In this document: piece by piece, positions 54,707-64,000 of the stretch
Numbering within the stretch: position 1 is the stretch's first letter
Layout: the number at the start of each line of letters is the position of its first letter
NCBI GenBank assembly: GCA_032158295.1
Contig: JASTWB010000055.1
Coordinates: forward strand, 25,441 to 89,440
Direction of reading: 5' to 3'
From: Pycnopodia helianthoides
Lineage: Eukaryota; Echinodermata; Asteroidea; Forcipulatida; Asteriidae
DNA length: 64,000 bases
Position numbers and translations under genes: made by a program
Notes under the pieces: model-generated
What the model saw: the letters and a program-made list of their open reading frames with translations, nothing else
Database searches by the model: none
Told to the model about the DNA's origin: nothing

Positions 54707-56331
54707 GATCAATACAAAGTCATGCTTGGTTTGTAATAATTGGCCTGGTGTTTATAGCAACTTGATTGTGTGTTCAGGATCCTTTCCAATACAAAGTCAT
54801 GCTTGGTTTGTAATAACTGGCCTTGTGTTTATAGCAGGTTGATTGTGTGTGCAGGATCCTTTCCAATACAAAGTCATGCTTGGTCTGTAATAAATGGCCT
54901 GGTGTTTATAGCAGGTTGATTATGTGTTCAGGATCCTTTCCAATACAAAGTCATGCTTGGTCTGTAATAAATGGCCTGGTGTTTATAGCAAGTTGATTGT
55001 GTGTGCAGGATCCTTTCCAATACAAAGTCATGCTTGGTCTGTAATAATTGGCCTGGTGTTTATAGCAGGTTGATTGTGTGTTCAGGATCCTTTCCAATAC
55101 AAAGTCATGCTTGGTCTGTAATAAATGGCCTGGTGTTTATAGCAAGTTGATTGTGTGTGCAGGATCCTTTCCAATACAAAGTCATGCTTGGTCTGTAATA
55201 ATTGGCCTGGTGTTTATAGCAGGTTGATTGTGTGTTCAGGATCCTTTCCAATGCAAAGTCATGCTTGGTCTGTAATAATTGGCCTGGTGTTTATAGCAGG
55301 TTGATTGTGTGTTCAGGATCCTTTTCAATACAAAGTCATGCTTGGTCTGTAATTATTGGCCTGGTGTTTAACTTTATAGCAAGTTGATTGTGTGTGCAGG
55401 ATCCTTTCCAATACAAAGTCATGCTTAGTTTGTAATAATTGGCCTGGTGTTTATAGCAGGTTGATTGTGTGTTCAGGATCCTTTCCAATACAAAGTCCAG
55501 CTTGTTCTGTAATAATTGGCCTTGTTTTCTAAGCAGGTTGATTGTGTGTTCAGGATCCTTTCCAATACAAAGTCATGCTTGGTCTGTAATAATTGGCCTG
55601 GTGTTTATAGCAGGTTGATTGTGTGTTCAGGATCCTTTCCAATACAAAGTCATGCTTGGTCTGTAATAATTTGCCTGGTTTTTAAGCAAGTTGATTGTGT
55701 GTTCAGGATCCTTTCCAATACAAAGTCCAGCTTGGTCTGTAATAATTGGCCTTGTTTTCTAAGCAGGTTGATTGTGTGTTCAGGATCCTTTCCAATACAA
55801 AGTCATGCTTGGTCTGTAATAATTGGCCTGGTGTTTATAGCAGGTTGATTGTGTGTGCAGGATCCTTTCCAATACAAAGTCATGCTTGGTCTGTAATAAT
55901 TTGCCTGGTTTTTAAGCAAGTTGATTGTGTGTTCAGGATCCTTTCCAATACAAAGTCATGCTTGGTCTGTAATAATTGGCCTGGTGTTTATAGCAAGTTG
56001 ATTGTATGTGCAGGATCCTTTCCAATACAAAGTCCAGCTTGGTCTGTAATAATTGGCCTGGCGTTTATAGCAGGTTGATTGTGTGTTCAGGATCCTTTCC
56101 AATACAAAGTCATGCTTGGTCTGTAATAATTGGCCTGGTGTTTATAGCAGGTTGATTGTATGTGCAGGATCCTTTCCAATACAAAGTCCAGCTTGGTCTG
56201 TAATAATTGGCCTGGTGTTTGAAGTGATTCTGTGTCTCCATGTTTATTGCAACCTCAGAATAACGGTCCCATGACCTCTTACGTGTACAATACTACTCGG
56301 GGGAAAGTAGTCCCTATTACATATCACAACA
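54707..56331 (-). mobile_element. Ty3/gypsy-like LTR with about 20 copies of the 77-bp repeat (unit D)
   Basis: Array from about 54,707 to 56,221 (about 1.5 kb, roughly 20 repeats), then the LTR body with AATAAA and the TGTTGTGATATG start next to the purine tract at 56,332-56,344. Some repeats share variants (CCAGCTTGG for CATGCTTGG, TTGCCTGGTTTTTAAG) in blocks, implying stepwise amplification. Open frames of 110 codons inside it are a by-product. Confidence 0.75.
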
Positions 56332-56591
56332 TCCCCCTTCCTTTGTAAAGTACAATTTCAGTTGGTTATAGATGTGTCTAGGAGACTGAAATTTATTGTA
56401 CAGTAACTTTAAAATTGTAACATCAACAGTAACTGGAATAAAACTTTGCAAATTAATGCAAATGGTACGAATAGGCAGCATTTTAAATGAAAAATTGATG
56501 TAACTGTAGGCAAGAATGAAAACAGACTAAACTCTGTCTGATAAAACTAATCAAGGTGTCCAAGCAATGATAGCTACTTTGGTGTTAGCTT

Positions 56592-56905
56592 TTATGTGGT
56601 GTATCGAGTTGGTTTATGAATGGTTCTACCTGATCACGTTGTGTAGGTGTGGTGGGTCTGGTTATGTTTGGTGGTTGCTTGGTCACAGGGTGGTTGTTGG
56701 TTTTGGGTGGAACGGTCATTCTGTGTGTCAGGACATTGGTCAGTCAGGCCTGTTTTGAACTTGTTTCGGCACGCATGGTTTGAATGCCTGGCTTGGTACT
56801 TCTCTCCAGATGTGATCGGTTGTGCCTGAGTGTGTTGCCATTTGGGGTTCTGACTTCATATGATCTAGGCTGGCTACACAGGTTTGTGACAAACTTTCAA
56901 AAGTA
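56592..56905 (-). pseudogene. Ty3/gypsy pol C-terminus fragment (unit D)
   Basis: Same tail as units A and C, with a 5-base deletion at about 56,757 breaking the frame before the TTRSGR end. Confidence 0.65.
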
Positions 56906-57541
56906 CGCCCACTGTTAAACATTGTACTACCATCATTCCTCCGGGTGTACCAGCCTGGACGAAGCCTTTCACCGACCGAGACCATGGTAAAGTTCAAAGG
57001 ACGACTCCGCTTTAAACAGTACATGCCACGAAAGGCCCCCAAATGAAAATTGAAATGTTTTTCATTGAACGAATCAGACACAGGGTACACATGTGCCTTG
57101 GAGTTGTTCACAGGATCGCAGCCCACGTCCCCACAAGGACAGTCCTTTGTAAGTTATTCTGAGATTTTGGTGCACCAAGCAAGGTAGTCTTGAACCTTTT
57201 GCAGGGACTCAGCAAACATAAAGGACATTGCATCTACATGGACAATTGGTTTACAAGCCCGGCTCTGTTCTCCAAGTTGTCTCTGAGCTAGGATTCGGAG
57301 CTTGTGGAACTGTGCGCTGTACCACCCTAGGGATACCCAATGTTGCAAACCCCAAGAAGTTCCCCATGAAAGCATGGTAACGAATAATAGTTTGGATTTT
57401 AGCAGAAATTTTGTTCCAAGTCATATTGTGTGTAATCAAACCTCTCTTGGCAATATTGAATGTTGAACCTATGAGCGCCAACCAAACTTTCCAACATTGA
57501 GGCGGGTTTGGGGGGAGGATGGTGCTATGAAAGAAAAACAA
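56740..57541 (-). other. unidentified minus-strand frames (unit D)
   Basis: Longest version of the lower frame (128 codons) with the DVGCDPV start; the upper frame has WYSAQFHKLRILAQ and FAESLQKVQDYLAW. Not recognised. Confidence 0.3.
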
Positions 57542-57544
57542 ATT

Positions 57545-58090
57545 GCACTTTTCAAAATTCCTTATTTACAGGTTATGATAGGTGTCAATTGAGGCGGGGG
57601 GGGGGGATGATGTTGCTTTGAAAGAAAAACAATTGGCCTTTTGGAATTACTTATTTACATATAGGTTCATGATAGGTGTCATGATTGATAAATGTTGTTG
57701 CTGTCCATTTCAGAGACACTCCAAGACTAGTTGACTTGAAAAACATAAAACCGTAAAAATGTGATTACATGTTTTATGGATGTGGTTCATTTCGGGGTAT
57801 TATTTACATATTGTGTCATATTGACTGGGGTTTTAGGTGTATATAATTGGACCAGGAACAAACAAGACTTTTTAGTCAGTGGTTATAACTGGGGTAGTGA
57901 GACTGAGAATATTTTTTACAGATTCTCGGGTAGCAATAACATGTTTTCATGCCTCAGATGGGCACTCATCAGTTGCAATTGGTTGATTCTGGAAGAATCA
58001 GTATGTCTCGTGTCTGTTATGTAGACCGTGGGGTTGGTTTAATAGGCTTCGGTTCGAGGTTGTAACTGTAACTGTATAGGGCATTTGGGG
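57545..58090. other. no gene recognised
   Basis: Spacer as 5,940-6,460, with a G run near 57,597. Confidence 0.45.
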
Positions 58091-58094
58091 ATGG

Positions 58095-58545
58095 TTATTT
58101 CGAGTGAAATCCTTGTTTGTTTGTGACTTGTTCCTCCAATAAGGAGTTTAGGATTTCTAGTGCTTCATCATGATGGCTGTTGCCAAAACCAGAGTCGTCG
58201 GGAATGGGGGAGAGCTGTTGGGTGGGCGTGGAGTCGTTAAGACTTCGGTTGAGTTTAGCTCTGATTAGTTTTTCCCCTATGTTTTGGTCTTTTTTGAAAG
58301 CAATGAAAGGAGGATTTTGGAAAATCCTCTGGAGTGTTTAATTGCCTTGTATCATTGGCCAGTATTTGTTGATTGCACGGTTTAAATCACTGTGGTTGAT
58401 GCAAGGATTGTATGTGGCCGTGAAGACCAACGGAGTTTTGTTTTCCTTTTTGTTATGCCTTTTGTGAATCGGATTGTTGCGTTCTTCAAAAGATACTTTG
58501 TTTGTGTTTTTGTTTATCTCTAATGTACTATAGCCTCTTGCTGAG
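58095..58545 (-). pseudogene. Penelope-like RT C-terminal fragment (unit D)
   Basis: Same extent as unit A (cut after the RGYS-equivalent), with a further stop from plus-strand TTTAATTGCC in the ETLQR region. Shares the truncation point with unit A. Confidence 0.7.
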
Positions 58546-58554
58546 TTCTCTGTA

Positions 58555-59765
58555 CAATAGAATATACAAGCAGAGGATGTCTAGGGAAGGGCAGAAGTGA
58601 AAATAAGTGTCATCAAAAAACAATGTGCCCTCAAAGACACCACTCATTTTAAACAAGATCAAATCAATAACATAGAATAAACAGAATGATAAAATGTATA
58701 GTTAGAAAGAAAATGGCAAATAAAAGAATACTACATGTACATGATGTGCTCATTTGTCATGCTAATAAATTTGACTCACAATAACACTGCATACCAATAG
58801 TAGCATTATGATATAGCACGGTTTCAGCTGTTTGGTTTTAGCCAAATGTATTTTCATAGTGTGTTAACATTGGGAAAAATTATTTGAAAGCAACTTTTGG
58901 TTCTCCCAAAAAGCCTACCACAGGACTCCCAATTGTTGAAGTTTGTTCGTGGTTTGCAAAGCATCAAGGTCATATTGACATCTGTTTCAGGCATAAGCTT
59001 TTTTTGATAATCTTTTCAGCCATTTATAAGTGCCAAACTGCCTGTTTGCCACTGAGTATCGAGTGTGATTTATTTTAGTCAACCCTAGAAGGGAAAATGG
59101 CCTCTCTAGGGTAAACTGCAGGGGGCCCTAGAGGGCGCACTGTATTACTAACCACCTTTATTGCTATTTGACAGATTGAGCATAGTAAACATTTATAGAC
59201 ATGCCGTGATTGTTAGGGGAAAAGAGGCAAGCTTCTTTGGCTTCGGAATCTGTAAATTTTAGGGGTCAATCAGACCGTCTCCTTAAAAATAATTGAACAT
59301 GTTTAGTGTGAATTTTGCCCTCTTTTTTTAAAGAAGACTGTATCCTATACCTTAAAAAGTTACAATGCCCAAATGTTTGAATGAAGACTAAAATAGAGTG
59401 TTCAATTGTAAAGAGATGAGGTGTCTGAGTGATCAACAAACACTTCAACCTAATTGGAACACTAGCCCTGGTATGCCCAATATTGAGCAACCTAAATTTA
59501 GAAGCATTGATTGAAACACAATGAAACTGTACCTGTATCAGGATATTAATCATCTTAATAAAAGTTCAAAGAGGCGATCATAACAATGCTGCTCCAGGAA
59601 AAGTTAGGGGATTTTAATGACATCATATCTACATAGTGCAAAGCTATAACGGAAAATTATACATTCCAACAATATGTTCTTAACCTATTTATGTATCCGC
59701 TAGTAAATCAAAATTGAATCAAAACCCAATGCCAGTCAATGATCGAACGTGTAACAACAATTGGG
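58555..59765. repeat. unit spacer (unit D)
   Basis: Counterpart of 6,916-8,085; no gene called. Confidence 0.5.
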
Positions 59766-59767
59766 CT

Positions 59768-60045
59768 TTATGTAAGTGTGTGTAACAAACTCAGTTTTTT
59801 TTCCCTCAATTTCATCTCAGTACTTTTGAGTGAATACCCATAACCTTTCCAGTCCTTCCACACAATTCCCTTGGCATAGAGACCTGTGGATCCAGTTCGA
59901 TAGTATTGTCCATTCAGATTAGATTCATGGCATAGACTGTACCACCAAGCACCATGGTAATCCTGGGCACAGTGAGTGAAATCCACGTCGTTGTCTTGGT
60001 CTTTAGTAGAGAAAGCCATGTGGTTCTGGAAAGTCATAGAGTCAC
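59768..60045 (-). CDS. FREP copy 4 exon 4
   Basis: Domain part intact through GYGYSLKSTEMKLR; an extra base in the A run after it gives REKKLSLLHTLT before a stop. Confidence 0.85.
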
Positions 60046-60756
60046 CTGATAAAAAGAAAAGGAAAAAAAGTAATGTTTAGGCAATAACAGTTTGAGGTGC
60101 AGGGCTCGATTTCAAAAAGAGTTCAGACTGATCGTAACTGCAAATCCATCACGGTTGCTTAGCAAAGAGTGATGTCACAATACAAATCACAATGGTAATA
60201 CTGATAACTCATCTTAAGATGAATCTTAGTGCTTTGTGAAATCGACCCCAGGTCTTCACTGAGCCGAAGGCGAAGTACATTTTTAACAGCGGCCAGCCAC
60301 CAGCTACTAAATTCATTATCCAGCAATGAAGAAGGGCTCCTCACACTGTTATTGCCAGTACAAATTTACCTTTAATAAAAACAAAGTTAAAATCATCAGA
60401 ATTTGCGATTTAGTTTTTTTGCAGATATTTGTAAAATTTTTCTATTTCAGTTCAAGGGCCAATATCTCTTACCCATATTTAACTATTAATGCATAGTTGC
60501 AGGAACCAAACTATGGGCTTTTAAAATTAATATCACCAAAAATAGGAATACTTTTGTGAGTGGTTGGTTTTATACATTGCATTATGTTGGTTTTCTTGGG
60601 CGTACCAGCTACCTTAAAGTTCATAATTTTCATTAGATTGCCTAGCCAATACAGTCAATCAAAAGTCTTGTGTAAACCGTGATAAGATTAATTGAATGAT
60701 CTGCAAACTGGGTATAAGTTAGTTTCTGTAGAGTGAAATTCAAGTAATGGTCTTAC

Positions 60757-61019
60757 CAGCTGTTCCTGAATATGTTCCCAATGCCAGCCTGTAGTTATCA
60801 CTTGCATCCCCAATGCGAAAAAGGTCATAGATGGCATAAGCGGTATTGCCCTTGGAAGTCCAAGAGGTCAATGCGTAGTTCATAATCGCCCTGAGCGGTC
60901 AGATCGGCCAAGTTATCGTTGCCGAGCCAAAACTGTCCCTCTAGATCTCCAAAGCCTTGGCTGTAGTGAGCAAAGTCCAAATAGAAGTCAACACTGCCGT
61001 CTAGGCGCCTCTGGAATAC
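60757..61019 (-). pseudogene. FREP copy 4 exon 3, +1 frameshift
   Basis: Same CTTGGAAG insertion as copy 2; also I to L in the RRID motif and E to Q before FWLG. Confidence 0.85.
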
Positions 61020-61170
61020 CTGTTAATTTCCAGTATTAAAAGATATCCAGAAAAAAATATGGGTAAAAACAATGAATGGATAGTTTATTGACCCTTAAGA
61101 GCCTGTTCCTTTCTGAAAAATTCTCACCAAACACCCGAACAATGCTAAGTTTGTTGATTTTTATTAAAGT

Positions 61171-61435
61171 CGCATCCCCTCAAGGTGATCCCGTGGCTGC
61201 TGCTTCCCAGGTTGTATATTAAACTTGGGTGTGATCCCTGGCTACACGGCAGTTAACGGTTGTATGGCTTCTGACCGGCACCCCCCCCCCCCCCGAACAA
61301 AGATATTGACAAAATAGGGAGACCGCCAATATAGGGCTAGATAGCTCAGTTGGTAGAGCGCCGGTACGTTAATCTGGAGGTCGTTGGTTCAAATCCCGCT
61401 CTAGTCAATTTTTCTTTGTTCAACCCCATATTACT
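61171..61435 (+). mobile_element. SINE-like chimeric insertion in FREP intron 2 (copy 4)
   Basis: Same position, length (265 bp) and target duplication as in copy 2 (61,155-61,170 and 61,436-61,451; one mismatch in the right copy). Inherited from a common parental unit rather than inserted twice. Confidence 0.85.
61335..61406 (+). tRNA. tRNA-like head of the SINE-like insertion (copy 4)
   Basis: As 25,839-25,910, but one anticodon-stem C is T. A and B boxes unchanged. Probably not a functional tRNA. Confidence 0.45.
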
Positions 61436-61669
61436 TGATTTTTATCAAAGTAACATATTTTTGAAGATAAGATACCAAACAAAATTTCTGTTTTTACTTT
61501 AAAAGGTAGATTGTATGTCAACATAGTCGATTCAAAACATAGATCTTTGGGTGAAAAGCAGGTCAAGTTATTACTCAGGTGGGGTTTGAACCCATGACCT
61601 TTGCCATTCTAGACGATGTCATGCATCGGCAATAAAGAATATTTAAGTTAGTCCTATCAGATGTCTTAC

Positions 61670-61715
61670 CGTCCATCCTAAACCACTTGGGCCACTTTCA
61701 AGACACCAGTCACAG
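61670..61715 (-). pseudogene. relic duplicate of exon 2 end, copy 4
   Basis: GGATGGACG then GTAAGA, with the ESGPSGLGWT reading as in copies 1 and 3. Confidence 0.5.
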
Positions 61716-61822
61716 ATCGTACATGTGAAATGGTATTTTGGATGATGTGCGTAATTTTTTAGTTGCTTAGCTACTTTTGTTATACTTAAGCAGCTCTACG
61801 AAATTGGGCCCTGATGTCTTAC

Positions 61823-62189
61823 CGTCCATCCTACACCACTTGAGTCAATGTCACAGTACACCTCAAAACTCCGGCCAGAAAGTGAAGGTTGGATGGTTAT
61901 CACACCATTTTGTGTCTCTCTCAATTTGGAAGCCTCTGTACAATCTGTTGGAACTTTATCTAGGAAATAGTTAAAAAATACTTTTAAATAAAAATGACTG
62001 TTACATTTTTATTGACATACAACAGTTTTTCAAAATGAACTGTACAAACATCTACCAAAGACTGTGGCAGTCTGCCAAGGACAAAGGCAGATGTAGGGAT
62101 TGATGCAGCTGGTGCCCCCATACCCCGATCCTTATTTCTGCCAACATAAAACATAGATAAGTGAATGGGAAATAAATTAAAATTTATAA
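61823..62189 (-). pseudogene. FREP copy 4 exon 2, deletion frameshift
   Basis: 367 bases against 377. FReD start DCTEA and FEVYCDIDSSGVGWT are kept downstream of the lesion. Confidence 0.8.
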
Positions 62190-62588
62190 CTTTTAATTTG
62201 GCAATAAATAAATAAATAAATAAATAACGATAATATTGAGATTGACTTAGTACTATTTAGTTTCATTCTGCACTGATGTATGACAGTCCCTGTATACTCG
62301 GCACTTTCTGATTTCTGCAAAGTAAAATCCACAGGCATCTCTGATTGGATTCAAACCCACAATTTTGTGCATTCTGCAGCCTATTTTTGTAGTTGCCAAT
62401 AGACCGAGCTCATTTTTAGGCTGGTTCAGCAATCTAGAGATTTTAAGACATTTAAGGTATTCTAGCAAAGGCAAATATGAACAGATAAAATGAGAATAAC
62501 AGATTTAAAATGTTTTCTAAATTAGATTGTTAGAAAAAGTAAAACTAATAGGGCCTAATTCAGTGATACTTTTCAGTGAAAGATGTAC

Positions 62589-62850
62589 CTGTTTGATTCC
62601 TGATCACAGTTGTGAGTGTGTTTAGCTGCTTCTTGATGATTTCTAGCTCTGATTCAATCCTTGCATTAAATGCAGCTTTTTCCAGCATGTCTTCAATTGC
62701 TGAACAGTTACAGCCAGGGGTTGTAGTAGTGGATGGATTGATATTGACTTGTCGCTGGCAGATGAAGTTCTCTGTCTCTTCAAGTTTTGCTTTTGTGGAA
62801 ATCACAACCCCCAAAATGACTTGAGCTATGATCACATAAGAAAATGCTAT
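62589..62850 (-). pseudogene. FREP copy 4 exon 1, start codon lost
   Basis: 262 bases with ATA in place of ATG; the rest (signal core, GCNCSAIEDMLEKAAF, donor GTACAT) is intact. No other ATG precedes the hydrophobic core. Confidence 0.82.
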
Positions 62851-62954
62851 TTCTGACTTGTGTGGCTCAACGATATTATTAAAGAAGATCTAACTCAGGA
62901 AGAAAGTGTATCATGGAATAGACACTGCTAATGGTTCAGAGGATTGATGTTGAA

Positions 62955-62965
62955 CTCTTTTTATA
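62955..62965 (-). promoter_or_regulatory. TATA box of FREP copy 4
   Basis: TATAAAAAGAG with CCAAT at about 63,004-63,012. Confidence 0.68.
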
Positions 62966-63262
62966 CTTAACTGCTGGTTGGTGGTGACATGTTTTATGGG
63001 ATCTGATTGGTTGAACAATAAAGCAGTGATTGCAGGTGATGATTCATCTGAAACTTGGCAATGTCAGCCTTTTATTTTAATATTAAAGGGGCTCGCTTGA
63101 GGAGCGGTGTGCAATCTCCTACCATACCTTTGTACTCTTTTTAGAGACTTGTTTTCTAAGGGAGGTGGAGGAATCCCTCCATGACCTTTGCTGGACCAAA
63201 CACTCTGGCCTTTTTCACTGAGGCAGTGGAGTCAATATCATTTTGAAACGTTTCTTGGTAGG

Positions 63263-63475
63263 CATGGGTGGCTTAAAACGCTCACCTCTTACCACTGTGG
63301 TCCAAGTTTTGTTCCCTGCCCGGCCATACAAGAGTTATCCCTTGGTTTTTATCTTGCAATAAAACCCTTTTTTTTTGCACAGGTTTTTTCTCTTGGCCCT
63401 CCCGGGTTTTTCCCCCCTCCTGAAAAATCAAACACTTAAAATCTGTGCACCGCCCAAACTTGGTTAAAATTCTTT
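63263..63475 (+). mobile_element. tRNA-derived SINE, copy upstream of FREP 4
   Basis: Matches 10,983-11,175 but with many extra bases in homopolymers. Confidence 0.5.
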
Positions 63476-63479
63476 TTGG

Positions 63480-64000
63480 GGGACAAGGGGATGCAAACCC
63501 TTTATTCTATCCCCAAAGCAGCACCAGATATGTTGTAAAAATAGATCTTGTATGTAAACAATTTTGTTTAATTTAAAAAAAGCCAGTTTAGATTAAAATG
63601 TCATCAGAGTAAAATAGAAAGAAAAAAAATGTTTAGCTAAGGGTGGTAACTTGTTGTAAAAAGGGATCATTTATTATTGGAAACTCATTCACATCATCTT
63701 GTTTTTTAATATACAGGGGAAAAACCCTCCTTTGACAATTTTCTTCATTTAGGTAGTAAACCCGTTACTAAAATGAAGCGAAGAAAAATGAGAAAAAGTA
63801 GATACTTTGTCAAGGATTTGTGCATGTTCATAAAATCCTTTTTTACTTGATAAATTTTAAACAGAAGTATATTTTTTGAATTTAGAAAACCCCGCTTAAC
63901 AGGAAGCTCATAGAAAACCGCAGTAAAGCTCGAAAATTGTTAGCAATGGGCTTTTTAAGGAAACACATTAATTTAAAAATAGACTAAATAGACTTGACTG
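63480..64000. repeat. flank of unit D matching the flank of unit A
   Basis: 63,520-63,849 matches 12,250-12,578 and 63,852-64,000 matches 15,562-15,710, that is the same flank without the 2,979-bp element. No gene seen. Confidence 0.75.

Larger units (their letters stand above)
59768..62850 (-). pseudogene. FREP copy 4: fibrinogen-related protein gene, disabled
   Basis: Exons E1 62,850-62,589, E2 62,189 (or 62,137)-61,823, E3 61,019-60,757, E4 60,045-59,768. Lesions: start codon ATG changed to ATA (62,848-62,850); E2 net -10 bases (a 13-base loss after AAAATGA near 61,996 plus 3 extra bases near 61,970); E3 +1 base identical to copy 2 (about 60,855); E4 read past its usual end by one extra base. 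Intron 2 carries the same SINE-like insertion as copy 2. TATA and CCAAT boxes are kept. Confidence 0.85.

Noticed and set aside
55516..56274. Open frames of 63-110 codons with repeated VFRILSNTKSCLVCNN-type peptides
   Set aside because: They are translations of the 77-bp minisatellite, which is open in several frames by chance; no start, domain or conserved frame supports a protein.

Overview
Kind of organism. This is nuclear DNA of an animal: AT-rich, intron-containing, and mostly transposable elements. The only recognisable host gene is a secreted fibrinogen-related protein (FREP, ficolin/tenascin-type FReD domain) split over four coding exons with GT/AG introns. The mix of Penelope-like, Ty3/gypsy, LINE, ISL2EU and TTAA-flanked elements plus FREP genes fits a marine invertebrate deuterostome. 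An echinoderm is my best guess, possibly a sea star; the species cannot be fixed from sequence alone.

Layout. The window is a tandem array of a roughly 10-15 kb unit, seen about four and a half times: unit A (about 1.1-11.2 kb), unit B (about 19-27.8 kb), a partial unit B' (about 31-33.9 kb), unit C (about 33.9-46.6 kb) and unit D (about 48.3-63.5 kb). Left to right a full unit holds an ISL2EU-type DNA transposon (DDE transposase on +, converging on a YqaJ/SWIM protein on -), ACGTTG-rich sequence, a spacer, a GC-rich minisatellite, an LTR with an internal 77-bp repeat array and the tail of a Ty3/gypsy pol (-), unidentified reading frames (-), a Penelope-like reverse transcriptase (-), and a FREP gene (-) with a TATA box and CCAAT box upstream of exon 1. 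Between A and B lie a 2,979-bp non-autonomous DNA transposon and several tandem repeats. Between B and B' lie a LINE tail and a nested pair of DNA elements.

How the genes stand. Every one of the five FREP copies carries at least one disabling lesion as given, but the lesions differ, and each exon is intact in at least one copy. Copy 2 (24.3-27.2 kb) has a single 1-base frameshift. Lesions and insertions are shared in conflicting patterns (copies 2 and 4 share a SINE-like insertion and a frameshift; copies 1 and 3 share a different exon-3 lesion), which points to unequal exchange or gene conversion. All transposon coding regions are degraded.

Because the units are paralogous, the window supplies pre-insertion sites for at least six elements, allowing direct reading of target-site duplications: AT, ATAA, TTAA (three families) and a 16-bp duplication. 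The last ~0.8 kb looks like lower-quality sequence. Exon limits come from splice consensus and comparison among copies, not from transcripts.
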